DNA of 64,000 bases from the NCBI RefSeq assembly GCF_002885955.2, contig NZ_POQS01000004.1, positions 1 to 64,000 on the forward strand, written 5' to 3'. Source of the DNA: Achromobacter pulmonis. Its GTDB lineage: Bacteria; Pseudomonadota; Gammaproteobacteria; Burkholderiales; Burkholderiaceae_B. Positions 44,260 to 57,294 of the stretch are shown piece after piece. Within the stretch, counting starts at the first letter, position 1; each line of letters starts with the position of its first letter. The position numbers were made by a program, and so were the translations under genes. Below the pieces are notes generated by a model. The model made no database searches. It saw only the letters and a list, made by a program, of their open reading frames with translations, and was not told the DNA's origin.

Positions 44260-45276
44260 TCAGGTTTTCTTGCCTTCGTTGGCCGACAGGCGCACCAGCA
44301 GCATCTTGGCCAGGGCCAGCACGATCGTCGTGATCAGGAACAGGATCAGGCCCAGTTCCAGCAGCGCGGACTTCTGGATGCCGCCGGCTTCGTTGAATTC
44401 ATTGGCCAGGGCCGAGGCGATGGAGTTGCCGGGGGAGAACAGCGAGCCGGACCACTTGAATGCGTTGCCGATGACGAAGGTCACGGCCATGGTCTCGCCC
44501 AGCGCGCGTCCCAGGCCCAGCATGATGCCGCCGATGACGCCGGATTTGGTGAAAGGCAGCACGACGCGCCACATGACTTCCCAGGTGGTGCTGCCCAGGC
44601 CGTAGGCCGATTCCTTGAGCATGGTGGGCACCAGTTCGAACACGTCGCGCATGACCGCGGCGATGAACGGGATGATCATGATCGAGAGGATCAGGCCCGC
44701 CGTGAAGATACCGATGCCGAACGGCGGGCCGGCGAAGATGCCGCCGATCACGGGCAGTTCGCCCAGGGTGGCGATAAGAAACGGCTGCACGTACTGCTGA
44801 AAAACAGGGACAAATACGAACAGGCCCCACATGCCATAGATGATGGAGGGGATGGCCGCCAGCATTTCGACCGCGGTGCCCAGCGGGCGGCGCAGCCAGG
44901 TCGGCGACAGTTCGGTCAGGAAGATGGCGATGCCGAACGACACGGGCACGGCGATGATGAGCGCGATGGCCGAGGTCAGCAGCGTGCCGATGATGGGCAC
45001 CACGGCGCCGTAGTTCTGGTTGACGGGGTCCCAGTCGTTGAGCCACAGGAACGACAGGCCGTACTTGGCCAGCGACTCGCGGCTGCCGTAGATCAGGGAG
45101 ACCATGATCGCCGCCAGCAGGATGAACACCAGAAAGGCGAACAGGCGCGTCAGGTTCTTGAATAGCGCATCCATCAGCGCGTTGTTGTTTTGCTTCATAG
45201 GCGAAGGCGTGCCGGTAGTCACGGAGTCCGCCACGCTGGGCGGAAGCGGCACACTATTATCCATTACCGCGCTCAT
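44260..45276 (-). CDS. pstC: PstC phosphate transporter permease (chromosomal copy)
   Basis: A 338-residue permease with [40 protein letters not shown] and the loop [19 protein letters not shown]. It begins 166 bp after pstS, across a gap holding a strong stem-loop. Confidence 0.94.
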   Translation of the reverse strand: MSAVMDNSVPLPPSVADSVTTGTPSPMKQNNNALMDALFKNLTRLFAFLVFILLAAIMVSLIYGSRESLAKYGLSFLWLNDWDPVNQNYGAVVPIIGTLLTSAIALIIAVPVSFGIAIFLTELSPTWLRRPLGTAVEMLAAIPSIIYGMWGLFVFVPVFQQYVQPFLIATLGELPVIGGIFAGPPFGIGIFTAGLILSIMIIPFIAAVMRDVFELVPTMLKESAYGLGSTTWEVMWRVVLPFTKSGVIGGIMLGLGRALGETMAVTFVIGNAFKWSGSLFSPGNSIASALANEFNEAGGIQKSALLELGLILFLITTIVLALAKMLLVRLSANEGKKT

Positions 45277-45324
45277 GGATGGACTTTCCTTGGAAAGCTG
45301 AGGGAGAAACTAGGGGTTTACGGC

Positions 45325-45366
45325 GGACCGCCCCGGGATTCCTGTTGGGGAATTTCGGGGCGGTCC
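45325..45366 (-). terminator. Stem-loop between chromosomal pstS and pstC
   Basis: An 11-bp perfect stem (45325-45335 with 45356-45366) closes a 20-nt loop. No T-run follows. The position matches the longer hairpin in the island pst operon and suits higher expression of pstS than of the permease genes. Confidence 0.7.
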
Positions 45367-45442
45367 TGATGGCTTACGCGCGGCGGGGAGCGGAGTTCCT
45401 GATTATGGGATCTCGCGCTACACCCATCCTGCGGTCGCCCGT

Positions 45443-46483
45443 TTACTTCCAGACGGGCTTGCCGTCGGCGGTCTTGACTTCGCCCCAGGCGGCGCGGATT
45501 TCCTTGGTGACGGCTTCCGGCAGCGGCACGTAGTCCATCGCTTCGGCCGACTTGGCGCCGTTCTTGAAGGCCCAGTCGAAGAAGTCCAGCACGGCCTTGC
45601 CCTGCACCGGCTTGTCCTGGGTCTTGTGGACCAGGATGAAGGTGGCGGCGGTGACGGGCCACGATTCGGCGCCCGGCTCGTCGGTCAGCACCACGCCCAT
45701 GCCCGGCGCGCTCTTCCAGTCGGCGTTGGCGGCCGCGGCGGCGAAGGCTTTTTGCTCGGGCTGGACGAACTTGCCGTCCTTGTTCTGCAGCTGGGTCCAG
45801 GCCAGCTTGTTCTGCTTGGCGTAGGCGTATTCGACGTAGCCGATCGAGTTCTTCAGCTGGCCGACGTAGGCGGCGACGCCTTCGTTGCCCTTGCCGCCCT
45901 GGCCCACCGGCCACTTGACGGCCTTGCCCTCGCCGACCTGCGACTTCCAGTCAGGCGACACCTTGGACAGGTAGTTGGTCCAGCCGAAGGTGGTGCCCGA
46001 GCCGTCCGAACGGTGCACGACGATGATGTCGGCCGACGGCAGCTTGAGGTCGGGGTTCAGCGCCTTGATGGCGGCGTCGTCCCACTTCTTGACCTTGCCC
46101 AGGAAGATGTCGGCCAGGACCTTGCCCGACAGCTTCAGTTCGCCCGGCTTCACGCCGTCGATGTTGACCACGGCCACGGTGCCGCCGATGACGGCCGGGA
46201 ACTGCAGCAGGCCGTTCTTTTCCAGGTCGGCCGCCTTCATGGGGTCGTCCGAGGCGCCGAAGTCCACGGTCTTGGCGATGATCTGCTGCTGGCCGCCGCC
46301 GGAACCGATGGACTGGTAGTTGACCGCGTTGTTGGTGGCGGCCTTGTAGTCGGACGCCCACTTGGCGTAGATCGGGTACGGGAACGATGCGCCGGCGCCG
46401 GTCACGTCGGCGGCCTGGACGGCGAAGACGGCGGCGCTCAGCGCGACGCCCAGGGAAACTTGCTTGAAGACACGTTTGAACAT
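45443..46483 (-). CDS. pstS: PstS periplasmic phosphate-binding protein (chromosomal copy)
   Basis: A 346-residue secreted protein. The signal peptide (about 24 residues, ending VQA) leads into ADVTGAGASFPYPIYAKW. Phosphate contacts are in SIGSGGGQQQIIAKTVDFGASD and HRSDGSGTTFGWTNYLSK. It is preceded by a textbook Pho box at 46568-46588, unlike the island copy. Confidence 0.95.
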   Translation of the reverse strand: MFKRVFKQVSLGVALSAAVFAVQAADVTGAGASFPYPIYAKWASDYKAATNNAVNYQSIGSGGGQQQIIAKTVDFGASDDPMKAADLEKNGLLQFPAVIGGTVAVVNIDGVKPGELKLSGKVLADIFLGKVKKWDDAAIKALNPDLKLPSADIIVVHRSDGSGTTFGWTNYLSKVSPDWKSQVGEGKAVKWPVGQGGKGNEGVAAYVGQLKNSIGYVEYAYAKQNKLAWTQLQNKDGKFVQPEQKAFAAAAANADWKSAPGMGVVLTDEPGAESWPVTAATFILVHKTQDKPVQGKAVLDFFDWAFKNGAKSAEAMDYVPLPEAVTKEIRAAWGEVKTADGKPVWK

Positions 46484-46567
46484 CTGGGTTCCTTCTGTGC
46501 TCGTTGGAGGAGTCTGGCAGGCTTGTTACTGCCCGTCTTTCAGCGACCCCCGCATCTTAGAAGCCCA

Positions 46568-46588
46568 ACATGACAGGATAGTGACAGT
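46568..46588 (-). promoter_or_regulatory. Pho box of chromosomal pstSCAB
   Basis: On the minus strand CTGTCAC-TATC-CTGTCAT gives two 7-bp PhoB half-sites spaced 11 bp apart, a full match to the consensus direct repeat. It stands about 90 bp before the pstS start, the expected place to replace the -35 element. Confidence 0.88.
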
Positions 46589-46760
46589 CATGATCCCCCC
46601 CGAGGCGCTGCGCGCCTCCCCCCCAGGGGGGCGCCGGAGCGGACCGGCGGAGCCGGATCCGCCCGGCCTGGGTTGGCGTTGACGGGGGTGCCTCGAGATA
46701 GAGCCGTGCGCAGGGAGGGGGCGTGGGGATTAGCCCGGGTTTGGCGCGGCGCGCTGGGGG
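46589..46760. other. Intergenic DNA between pstS and ppk
   Basis: A G+C-rich stretch between the pst regulatory region and the end of ppk. No gene is supported. A G/C-rich inverted segment near 46598-46632 could form secondary structure but lacks a T-run. Confidence 0.4.
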
Positions 46761-48848
46761 TTACACGCCCAGTTTCTGCATCAGGTACTGATGCAGATTG
46801 AAGGGCTCGCGGCGGCTTTTGACTCGGGCGTAGTCGCCGTCGGCTTGCTGCTGCCAGGCCAGCTGGTTGTCGCGCAGGGCGTAGGTGAAGGCCTCGTCGA
46901 TGACGCGCTTTTTCAGGGCCTTGTCGTAGATCGGGAACGCGATTTCCACGCGGCGGAAGAAATTGCGGTCCATCCAGTCGGCCGAGGACAGGTAGACCGT
47001 TTCCTGGCCTTCGGCGAAGAAATAGAAAACCCGCGAGTGTTCGAGGAATCGGCCGACGATGGAGCGCACCCGGATGTTCTCGGACAGGCCGGGCACGCCG
47101 GCGCGCAGCGCGCATACGCCGCGCACGATGAGGTCGATCTTCACGCCGGCCTGGCCCGCCTTGTAGAGTTCCTCGATGATCTGCTCTTCCAGCAGCGAGT
47201 TCATCTTGGCCATGATGCGGGCGCGCTTGCCGGCCTTGGCGGCGCGCGCCTCGGCGCGGATCAGGGCGACCATGCCGTCGTGCATGGTGAAGGGCGACTG
47301 CATCAGCGCCTTGAGCGCGCGGCGCGCGCCCAGGCCGGTCAGCTGCGCGAAGACCTTGTCCATGTCCTCGCACAGGCGCGGATCGGCGGTCAGCAGGCCG
47401 AAATCGGTGTACAGGCGGGCGGTGCGCGGATGGTAGTTGCCGGTGCCCAGGTGGGCGTAGCGGCGCAGCCGCCCTTTCTCGCGGCGCAGGACCACGGCCA
47501 TCTTGGCGTGGGTCTTGTGCGCCACCACGCCGTAGACCACGTGGGCGCCCACCTCTTCGAGCTTGGAGGCCCAGTTGATGTTGGTCTGCTCGTCGAAGCG
47601 CGCCATCAGCTCCACCACCACCGTCACTTCCTTGCCGGCGCGGGCGGCCGCCAGCAGGATCTTCATCAGCTCGGAGTCCTCGCCGGTACGGTAGATGGTC
47701 TGCTTGATGGCCATCACGTCGGGGTCGAGCGCGGCGGCGGTGAGGAAGTCGATGACCGGCTGGAACGACTGGTAGGGATGGTGCAGGAGCCGGTCCTGCT
47801 GGGCGACGGCCTCGAACAGTTCGGCGGGCTTGTCGCCGACCCGGTCGAACGGCGCCGGCACGGGCGCGCGGTATTCCGGAAACAGCAGGTCGGGCCGCGA
47901 TTCGGAGTTGCACAGCTGCATCAGGCGCGACAGGTTGACCGGGCCGGGCACGCGGTAGGTGTCCTCGGGTTTGAGCGAGAACTCGCGCTGCAGAAAGGTT
48001 TCGAGCTCGACCGGGGTGAGCTTGTCGATCTCCAGGCGCACGGCGGCGCCGAAATTGCGCTGCGACAGTTCGCCCTGCAGAGCATGGCGCAGGTTGGTGA
48101 CTTCTTCCTCGTCGACGAACAGGTCGCTGTTGCGCGTGACCCGCCACTGGTAGCAGCCCAGCATCTCCAGGCCCGGAAACAGCTCGCCGACGAAGGCCCG
48201 CAGCAACGAGGTCAGCAGGATGTAGCCTTCCGGATAGCCGGACAGCTCCTGCGGCATCTTGATCAGGCGCGGCAGCGCCCGCGGGGCCTGCACCACGGCG
48301 ATGGAGGCCTGGCGCCCGAAGGCGTCCGCGCCCGAGAGCGAGACGATGAAATTCAGGCTTTTGTTGTAGACGCGCGGAAACGGGTGCGCCGGGTCCAGCC
48401 CGATGGGGGTCAGAAGCGGCATCACGTCGCGGTTGAACACCTCGCGCGCCCACTCCTGCTGCTGCGCGTTCCATTCGGAGGCATGATGCAGCGTGATCCC
48501 CTCGGCGTGCATGGCGGGCAGGATCTGGTCATTGAGCAGGTTGTACTGGCGGCCGACCAGCTCGTGGACGGCCTGCTGCACGTGCTCGAAGGCCTCGTCC
48601 GGCGTCATGCCGTCCGGCCCCACCAGGTTCGGCGACTGGCGCTGCTGCTCTTTGAGGCTGGAAATCCGGATTTCGAAGAACTCGTCCAGGTTGGAACTGA
48701 CGATGCAGACGTAGCGCAACCGTTCCAGCAGGGGCGTCTTGGGGTCCTCCGCCATCGCCAGCACGCGTTCGTTGAACTTCAGCAGCGACAGCTCGCGGTT
48801 CATGAGCAGGGGCTCGGCGGGAGGGCGTGAGGGCATACCGGATTCCAT
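46761..48848 (-). CDS. ppk1: Polyphosphate kinase 1
   Basis: A 695-residue enzyme making polyphosphate from ATP. N-terminal region LMNRELSLLKFNERVLAMA, then the PPK1 core with the catalytic His of HLGTGNYHPRTARLYTDFGLLT and the second active-site segment SSADWMDRNFFRRVEIAFP near the C-terminus. Length is normal. It is divergent from ppx, and a Pho-box-like repeat lies in its upstream region. It sits beside the pst operon, as in related genera. Confidence 0.96.
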   Translation of the reverse strand: MESGMPSRPPAEPLLMNRELSLLKFNERVLAMAEDPKTPLLERLRYVCIVSSNLDEFFEIRISSLKEQQRQSPNLVGPDGMTPDEAFEHVQQAVHELVGRQYNLLNDQILPAMHAEGITLHHASEWNAQQQEWAREVFNRDVMPLLTPIGLDPAHPFPRVYNKSLNFIVSLSGADAFGRQASIAVVQAPRALPRLIKMPQELSGYPEGYILLTSLLRAFVGELFPGLEMLGCYQWRVTRNSDLFVDEEEVTNLRHALQGELSQRNFGAAVRLEIDKLTPVELETFLQREFSLKPEDTYRVPGPVNLSRLMQLCNSESRPDLLFPEYRAPVPAPFDRVGDKPAELFEAVAQQDRLLHHPYQSFQPVIDFLTAAALDPDVMAIKQTIYRTGEDSELMKILLAAARAGKEVTVVVELMARFDEQTNINWASKLEEVGAHVVYGVVAHKTHAKMAVVLRREKGRLRRYAHLGTGNYHPRTARLYTDFGLLTADPRLCEDMDKVFAQLTGLGARRALKALMQSPFTMHDGMVALIRAEARAAKAGKRARIMAKMNSLLEEQIIEELYKAGQAGVKIDLIVRGVCALRAGVPGLSENIRVRSIVGRFLEHSRVFYFFAEGQETVYLSSADWMDRNFFRRVEIAFPIYDKALKKRVIDEAFTYALRDNQLAWQQQADGDYARVKSRREPFNLHQYLMQKLGV

Positions 48849-48878
48849 ACGTAGGGGGGACGTGGAGTTTTACTGCAA

Positions 48879-48901
48879 AAAAGTGACGGTTCCATGACAC
48901 C
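48879..48901 (-). promoter_or_regulatory. Pho-box-like repeat before ppk1
   Basis: On the minus strand GTGTCAT-GGAA-CCGTCAC gives two half-sites, each 6 of 7 with the PhoB consensus and correctly spaced 11 bp apart, followed by a T-rich segment. It lies about 35 bp before the ppk1 start, so phosphate starvation control is likely. Confidence 0.65.
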
Positions 48902-49017
48902 ACGCTAAAAGCGTAGCGTACGCCAAAACCGGGACACATAGATAAGCCACCGACACGTCCAAGCCCCTGTTCCGTAAGAAAAAATCCGCGCCGCGGGGCG
49001 CTGTCATATGGGGTCTC

Positions 49018-49023
49018 TATAAT
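49018..49023 (+). promoter_or_regulatory. -10 element of ppx
   Basis: TATAAT is a perfect -10 hexamer, 35 bp before the ppx ATG. No good -35 is seen; CTGTCAT, one Pho half-site, lies at 49001-49007, but the second half is absent. Confidence 0.5.
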
Positions 49024-49057
49024 CGGACCACCTCACAGCCTATATTTCACGAGCCGC

Positions 49058-50545
49058 ATGGATCAACTTCTGGCCGCGGTGGACCTCGGGTCCAACAGTT
49101 TCCGCCTCTCAATCGGGCGCATCGTTCAGCAGGACGGTACGCTCCAGATCTATCAGATCGATCGCCTCAAGGAAACCGTCCGGCTCGCGGCCGGCCTGGA
49201 CGCCGAAAAGCGGCTCGGCGACGACGCCATCGACCGGGCCATCGCCGTGCTGGAGCGCTTCGGCGACCGCCTGCGCAGCTTCCACCCCAACCGCGTGCGC
49301 GCCGTCGCCACCAACACCTTCCGCGTGGCGCGCAATACCCGCGACTTCCTGCCCCGGGCCGAGGCCGCGCTGGGCTTTCCCATCGAAGTCATCGCCGGGC
49401 GCGAAGAGGCCCGCCTGATCTTCTCCGGGGTGGTCCACACCCTGCCCCCCTCGCCCAACAAGCGCCTGGTCATCGACATCGGCGGCGGCTCCACCGAGGT
49501 CATCATCGGCAAGGGGCACGAACCCTCGCTGATGTCCTCGCTCTATATGGGCTGCGTCAGCTACAGCCGGCAGTTCTTTTCGGACGGCGTGGTCGACGCG
49601 CACCAGATGAAGCAGGCCGAGCTGGCCGCGCGGCGCGAGATCGAGGTCATCGCCAAGCAGTACCGCAAGATGGGCTGGAAAGAGGCCTACGGGTCCTCGG
49701 GCACGGCCAAGGCGCTGTTCGCCATCCTGACCGAAAGCCGTTTTTCCGACCGAGGCATCACGCGCGCGGGGCTGACCAAGCTGAAAGACCGCATCGTGCG
49801 CTCGGGTCGGGTGATTCCGTCCGAGTTGCCGGGCATCAAGATCGAGCGCGCCGACGTGCTGCCGGGCGGCCTGGCCATCATGAGCGCGCTGTTCGACGAA
49901 CTGGGCATCGAAGTCATGCACACCGGCGACGGCGCGCTGCGCCTGGGCGTGCTGTACGACCTGCTGGGCCGCGACGACGAGCACGACAAGCGCGACGAGT
50001 CGGTGCGCCAGTTCATGAAGCGCTACCACGTGGACCTGAACCAGGCCCGCCGGGTGCGCCAGGCGGCGCTGACCCTGTTCGACGCGCTGTTCCCGGACGG
50101 CCAGGAGCGCGCCGAATTGCGCCCGGCGCTGGGCTGGGCGGCCGACCTGCACGAAGTGGGCCTGTCGATCGCCCACAACGCGTATCACAAGCACACCGCC
50201 TACGTGCTGGAAAACGCCGACATGCCGGGCTTTTCGCGCGCCGACCAGCAGTTGCTGGCGCTGTTGGCGCTGGGCCACCAGGGCAAGCTGACCAAGCTGG
50301 AGCCGCTGGTGCGCTCGCGGCCGCAATGGAAGGCCATCCTGAGCCTGCGCCTGGCGGTGCTGCTGTTCCGCCGCCGCAACGAGATCGAGCCGCTGCCGCT
50401 GACGGCGTCGGTGCGCGACAACTCCATCGTGGTGCGGGTCAACCGCGAATGGCTGGCCCAGCACCCCTTGAGCGACTTCACGCTGCGCGCCGAAGAGGCC
50501 GAATGGAACAAGGTGGGGTTTTCGTTCGAGCTGCTGGAGTTCTAG
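49058..50545 (+). CDS. ppx: Exopolyphosphatase
   Basis: A 495-residue enzyme of the Ppx/GppA family, degrading polyphosphate to phosphate. The N-terminal ASKHA-type motif AAVDLGSNSFRLSIGR, the glycine loop LVIDIGGGSTEVIIG and the C-terminal HD-like helical part (WAADLHEVGLSIAHNAYHKH) are seen. Divergent from ppk1 across 209 bp. A guanosine pentaphosphatase activity is possible in the same family. Confidence 0.95.
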   Translation: MDQLLAAVDLGSNSFRLSIGRIVQQDGTLQIYQIDRLKETVRLAAGLDAEKRLGDDAIDRAIAVLERFGDRLRSFHPNRVRAVATNTFRVARNTRDFLPRAEAALGFPIEVIAGREEARLIFSGVVHTLPPSPNKRLVIDIGGGSTEVIIGKGHEPSLMSSLYMGCVSYSRQFFSDGVVDAHQMKQAELAARREIEVIAKQYRKMGWKEAYGSSGTAKALFAILTESRFSDRGITRAGLTKLKDRIVRSGRVIPSELPGIKIERADVLPGGLAIMSALFDELGIEVMHTGDGALRLGVLYDLLGRDDEHDKRDESVRQFMKRYHVDLNQARRVRQAALTLFDALFPDGQERAELRPALGWAADLHEVGLSIAHNAYHKHTAYVLENADMPGFSRADQQLLALLALGHQGKLTKLEPLVRSRPQWKAILSLRLAVLLFRRRNEIEPLPLTASVRDNSIVVRVNREWLAQHPLSDFTLRAEEAEWNKVGFSFELLEF

Positions 50546-50552
50546 GCAGCCC

Positions 50553-50580
50553 GTGTCCTGCCCGCGGTTGGGCAGGACAC
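50553..50580. terminator. Stem-loop after ppx
   Basis: GTGTCCTGCCC (50553-50563) pairs perfectly with GGGCAGGACAC (50570-50580) across 6 nt. It stands 8 bp after the ppx stop and lies between convergent genes, without a T-run. Confidence 0.65.
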
Positions 50581-50699
50581 TAGAACGGGGACAGGTTGGT
50601 TTCGCGCTCCAGCCGTTTCAATTCCATGCGCAGGGGCCGCGTCACCCGCCTTACCAGCCTGATCGTCATTCGGCGGAAAAGGCGGCGGACGCGGTGCAT
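50580..50699 (-). CDS. Possible small basic protein downstream of the OlsB-like gene
   Basis: A 39-codon frame (MHRVRRLFRRMTIRLVRRV, then TRPLRMELKRLERETNLSPF) starts 5 nt after the TGA of the acyltransferase gene and could be coupled to it. It is strongly basic with an amphipathic helical pattern. No good Shine-Dalgarno sequence is present beyond GAG at the end of the upstream gene, and its stop overlaps the terminator stem. In a G+C-rich genome such Arg-rich frames may be chance. Confidence 0.3.
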   Translation of the reverse strand: MHRVRRLFRRMTIRLVRRVTRPLRMELKRLERETNLSPF

Positions 50700-50704
50700 G
50701 GCGA

Positions 50705-51508
50705 TCAGCGCTCGGTGGCGAGGGCCGGCTGGTCCAGGCCGAAATGGCGGCGGTAGCGCTCGTCCATGCGGCCCATCTTGAGCAGGACCGGGAAGTCGGC
50801 CGCGTTGAAATCCGGGTCCCAGGCGGGTTCGCCGCAGACCTTGGCGCCCAGCTTCAGGTAGCCCTTGATCAGCGGCGGCACGCGCGCCGGCAAGGTGCTG
50901 TTGAGCTTTTCGACGGGATAGCGGTGCAGCGGCTTGACGCGCGGCTCGCCGTCTTGCGGCAGGTGCTTGGCGATGGTGCGCCAGACCTCGGCGGCGGTGA
51001 CGCCGTCATCGCGCAGGCTGACGCTGGCGCAGCCCAGCACGTATTCGTAACCGCCGCGGCGCAGATATTCCGCCAGGCCGGACCACAGCAGCATGATGAC
51101 GCCGCCGCCGCGGTAGTCGGCATGGGTGCAAGAGCGGCCGACTTCGACCAGTTCATCGCGGATCGGGCCCAGGCCGGAGAGGTCGAACTCGGACTCCGAG
51201 TAGTAACCGCCCGCCTCGCGCGCCTTTTCGGGCGTCATGATGCGGTAGGTGCCCACCACCCGGCCCGTATCCAGCTCGCGGACCATGAGGTGTTCGCAAT
51301 AGGGGTCGAAACGGTCGTGCTCGACGCCGTCCTGGGCGTCGGGGAACACCGCGCCCATGTCTTCGGTGAAGACGTCGTAGCGCAGGCGTTGAATCTGCTC
51401 GATTTCTTCAGCGGTGCGCGCCAAGCCCACCACCAGCACCTTGGCGGCGGCACCGGTCCAAGGCTCTGCAGCATTACGGGTCGGGTTGATGCGTGCTAAT
51501 TCCAGCAT
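50705..51508 (-). CDS. OlsB-like N-acyltransferase (GNAT family)
   Basis: A 267-residue protein of the GNAT-type acyltransferases that attach a 3-hydroxy fatty acid to ornithine, the first step of ornithine lipid synthesis. The segments EIEQIQRLRYDVFTEDMG, LMVRELDTGRVVGTYRIM, VEVGRSCTHADYRGGGVIML and EYVLGCASVSL fit the OlsB family. No olsA-type gene (PlsC fold) is adjacent. Ornithine lipids are a known answer to phosphate limitation, so the position near pst, ppk and ppx is suggestive. An acyl-homoserine-lactone-synthase-like role is less likely. Confidence 0.75.
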   Translation of the reverse strand: MLELARINPTRNAAEPWTGAAAKVLVVGLARTAEEIEQIQRLRYDVFTEDMGAVFPDAQDGVEHDRFDPYCEHLMVRELDTGRVVGTYRIMTPEKAREAGGYYSESEFDLSGLGPIRDELVEVGRSCTHADYRGGGVIMLLWSGLAEYLRRGGYEYVLGCASVSLRDDGVTAAEVWRTIAKHLPQDGEPRVKPLHRYPVEKLNSTLPARVPPLIKGYLKLGAKVCGEPAWDPDFNAADFPVLLKMGRMDERYRRHFGLDQPALATER

Positions 51509-51667
51509 TGCGGGAAGCTCCTAGAGAGTCCAGCCAGTGTGGACGCCCTGTATGTCAAAGACTTGACCAATATGTTACGTGACTATGAAGTTTAGTTCGC
51601 TGCAGATCCATACACTTTAGGCAGATCTCGACAATTCTTTACAAATATATGCCGTTTGAGTATGGCA

Positions 51668-51697
51668 AAGGCCACCCGCCATATGCCGGGTGGCCTT
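51668..51697 (-). terminator. Terminator hairpin of the glmM operon
   Basis: AAGGCCACCCG (51668-51678) pairs perfectly with CGGGTGGCCTT (51687-51697) over an 8-nt loop. It lies 36 bp after the glmM stop on the minus strand; the T-tail is short. Confidence 0.7.
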
Positions 51698-51732
51698 GGT
51701 TTCGTCTGAATTGATCCGGATCAGGAAAGCGC

Positions 51733-53072
<1,340 letters not shown>

Positions 53073-53076
<4 letters not shown>

Positions 53077-53918
53077 GAAGTGAGTGCTCCTTGTTCTGCC
53101 GCGTGCCATACCTTGAGCGCGTCCACGGTGGCGGCCACATCGTGCACCCGCACGATGGAAGCGCCCCGCGCCACGCAGGCCAGCGCCGCGGCGATGCTGC
53201 CGGGCAACCTGTCGTCCACCGGCCGGCCAGTGGCCTGGCCGATCATGGATTTGCGCGACAGGCCGATCAGCAATGGATAGCCGATGCTGCGCAGACCGGA
53301 GAGCCGGCGCAGCAGTTGAAAGTTCTGGTCGCCGGTCTTGCCGAAGCCGAAGCCGGGATCGAGCACGATGCGGCGGGGGTCGACCCAGGCCGCGCGCAGC
53401 TTGTGCGCGCGCGCCCCCAGAAAAATCCCGATTTCGCCGATCAGGTCGGAGTATTCGGGCGGGCTTGCCTGCATGGTGCGGGGTTCGCCCTTCATGTGCA
53501 TCACGCACAGCCCGCAGCGCGATTGCGCCACCGCCTCGACGGCGCCGGGCTGGCGAAAGCCATAGATGTCGTTGATCATGTCCGCGCCCGCGTCCAGCAC
53601 CGCGCGCATGACTTCGGGCTTGAACGTGTCGATCGACAGCGGCACGCCGCAGTCGCGCAGCGCCTCGATCACCGGCAGCAGCCGGGCCAGTTCGTCGTCG
53701 GCCGAGACCGGATCGGCCCCGGGGCGCGTGGATTCGCCGCCCAGGTCCAGGATCTGGGCGCCTTCTGCGATCAGCTGGCGCGCGTGCGCCACCGCGGAAT
53801 CGGTATCGTCGTGCTGGCCGCCGTCGGAAAAGGAGTCCGGCGTGACGTTGACGATACCCATGACAAGCGGGCGCTCGAGATCGAACTCGAAGCGCCCGCA
53901 AAGGAAGTTATTTGCCAT
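53073..53918 (-). CDS. folP: FolP dihydropteroate synthase
   Basis: A 281-residue enzyme joining p-aminobenzoate to the pterin in folate synthesis; sulfonamide target. Markers: [66 protein letters not shown] and [15 protein letters not shown]. It lies 18 nt after ftsH and overlaps glmM. Confidence 0.96.
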
Positions 53919-53936
53919 AACTCAGGACGAAAGCCC

Positions 53937-55823
<1,887 letters not shown>

Positions 55824-56027
55824 GGTCGATCTCCTGCATTCGATTCCGACCGGCGACCGCGCACCCGCATATGGCACAGTCACAAGTATGTCAATGGCCC
55901 ATTCTAACCTGTCAGGCATTTTGCGTCCTGACGTGGCGCGGGACTCTGTTGGTTTCGTCTGATTAGTGGATTTTCTCGGTCGTAGTCTCGGCGGGCGATG
56001 GGTTTTCCGGGGTCCGGCCAGGCCGGG

Positions 56028-56660
56028 TTATTTCAGATCGCGCGCAACCAGAAAGGTTTCAGAGGACTTGTCCCGGGACGCCTTCGGCTTGCGTTCGACC
56101 ACCCGCTTGAAGCGCTGCTTGTAGGACTGCACGATCTGCGAAAAGCCGCTGCCGTGGAAGGCCTTGACGATCAGCGCCCCGTTGGGCTTGAGATGGGCGC
56201 AGGCGAATTCCATCGCCAGTTCGCACACGTGCTGGATACGCGCCGAATCGGCGCTCCCCACGCCTGACAAGTTGGGGGCCATGTCGGAAATAACAAGGTC
56301 CACCGCGTGCGGTCCGACCAGGTCTTCCAATTGTTTCAAAACGTCATCCTCGCGGAAGTCGCCCTGGATGAATTCGACCCCGGCCACCGGCTCCATCGGC
56401 AGCAGGTCCAGCGCGATGATGCGCCCGTCGACCACGCCGCCCGGCCCCGCCAGGCGCTCGCGCGCCACCTGCGACCAGCTGCCCGGGGCCGAACCCAGGT
56501 CCACGACCAGGTCGCCGCGGCGCATCAGTTTTTCGGTTTCCAGGATCTCGATCAATTTGAAGGCGGCGCGGGCCCGGTAGCCCTTCTGTTGCGCCAGCTT
56601 CACATAGGGATCGTTGATGTGCTGGTGAATCCAGTCTTTGGAGAATTTATTCTTGGCCAT
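56028..56660 (-). CDS. rlmE: RlmE (FtsJ/RrmJ) 23S rRNA 2'-O-methyltransferase
   Basis: A 210-residue methyltransferase acting on U2552 of 23S rRNA. The SAM site is [15 protein letters not shown], followed by DFREDDVL and [20 protein letters not shown], and the last catalytic region [18 protein letters not shown]; the K-D-K-E tetrad can be placed. It is upstream of ftsH and divergent from yhbY, the order found in many proteobacteria. Confidence 0.95.
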   Translation of the reverse strand: MAKNKFSKDWIHQHINDPYVKLAQQKGYRARAAFKLIEILETEKLMRRGDLVVDLGSAPGSWSQVARERLAGPGGVVDGRIIALDLLPMEPVAGVEFIQGDFREDDVLKQLEDLVGPHAVDLVISDMAPNLSGVGSADSARIQHVCELAMEFACAHLKPNGALIVKAFHGSGFSQIVQSYKQRFKRVVERKPKASRDKSSETFLVARDLK

Positions 56661-56678
56661 TACCGTACAATTCCACGC

Positions 56679-57278
56679 ATGCCTATATTAGAACTTACCT
56701 CTCGTGAGCGCAGCGACCTTCGGTCCGCCGCTCACCCTCTGCGCCCCGTCGTCCTGATCGGCGACAATGGCCTGACCGAAGCCGTGCTCAAGGAAATCGA
56801 CCTCGCGCTGACTTCGCACGGCCTCATCAAGGTGCGCGCCGGCGGCGAGGACCGCGAGGCCCGCGACGCCATGCTGTCGACCATCTGCGACACGCTGTCG
56901 TGCGCCCCGGTCCACCACCTCGGCAAGACCCTGATCCTGTTCCGCCCGCTGGCCGGCAATATCAAGCCCGCCGCCCTGGCCGCCCAGGAACCCGAACGTC
57001 CCGCCAAGCGCCGCGCCTCCGAGCCGCATACGCCCAAGAAGCTGGCCGCCGAAGGCAAGACCCTGGCCAAGCGCCCGCGCCGCAGCGAATCCGAGGAACC
57101 CAAGCCCAAGACGCGCTTCGTTCCGGCCGATCAGCTCAACAAGAACGGCAAACCCATGCGTCCCAGCACCAAGAAGGCCTCGGCCAGCGGCCACGGCATT
57201 CCGCGCCGCGCCGGCAGCGCGCTCAGCCTGCGGGCCGGAGCCCGTAGCGGCACCAGCCGCCGTACGGCGAAACGCTGA
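56679..57278 (+). CDS. yhbY: YhbY family (CRM domain) ribosome-associated RNA-binding protein
   Basis: A 199-residue protein. The first ~95 residues are the CRM fold: [48 protein letters not shown] and later [11 protein letters not shown]. coli YhbY is about 97 residues; here a basic, Lys/Arg/Pro-rich tail of about 100 residues is added, common in Burkholderiales. It assists large-subunit assembly. The start at 56679 is 18 nt from the divergent rlmE start. Confidence 0.92.
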   Translation: MPILELTSRERSDLRSAAHPLRPVVLIGDNGLTEAVLKEIDLALTSHGLIKVRAGGEDREARDAMLSTICDTLSCAPVHHLGKTLILFRPLAGNIKPAALAAQEPERPAKRRASEPHTPKKLAAEGKTLAKRPRRSESEEPKPKTRFVPADQLNKNGKPMRPSTKKASASGHGIPRRAGSALSLRAGARSGTSRRTAKR

Positions 57279-57294
57279 ACGCAGGCACAAAAAC

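Noticed and set aside
46588..48830. Long frames on both strands overlapping ppk1 (628 and 679 codons)
   Set aside because: ppk1 itself is unmistakable; the others are out-of-frame or antisense shadows.
49001..49023. Possible Pho box before ppx
   Set aside because: Only one CTGTCAT half-site; the second half does not match, so phosphate control of ppx is not claimed.
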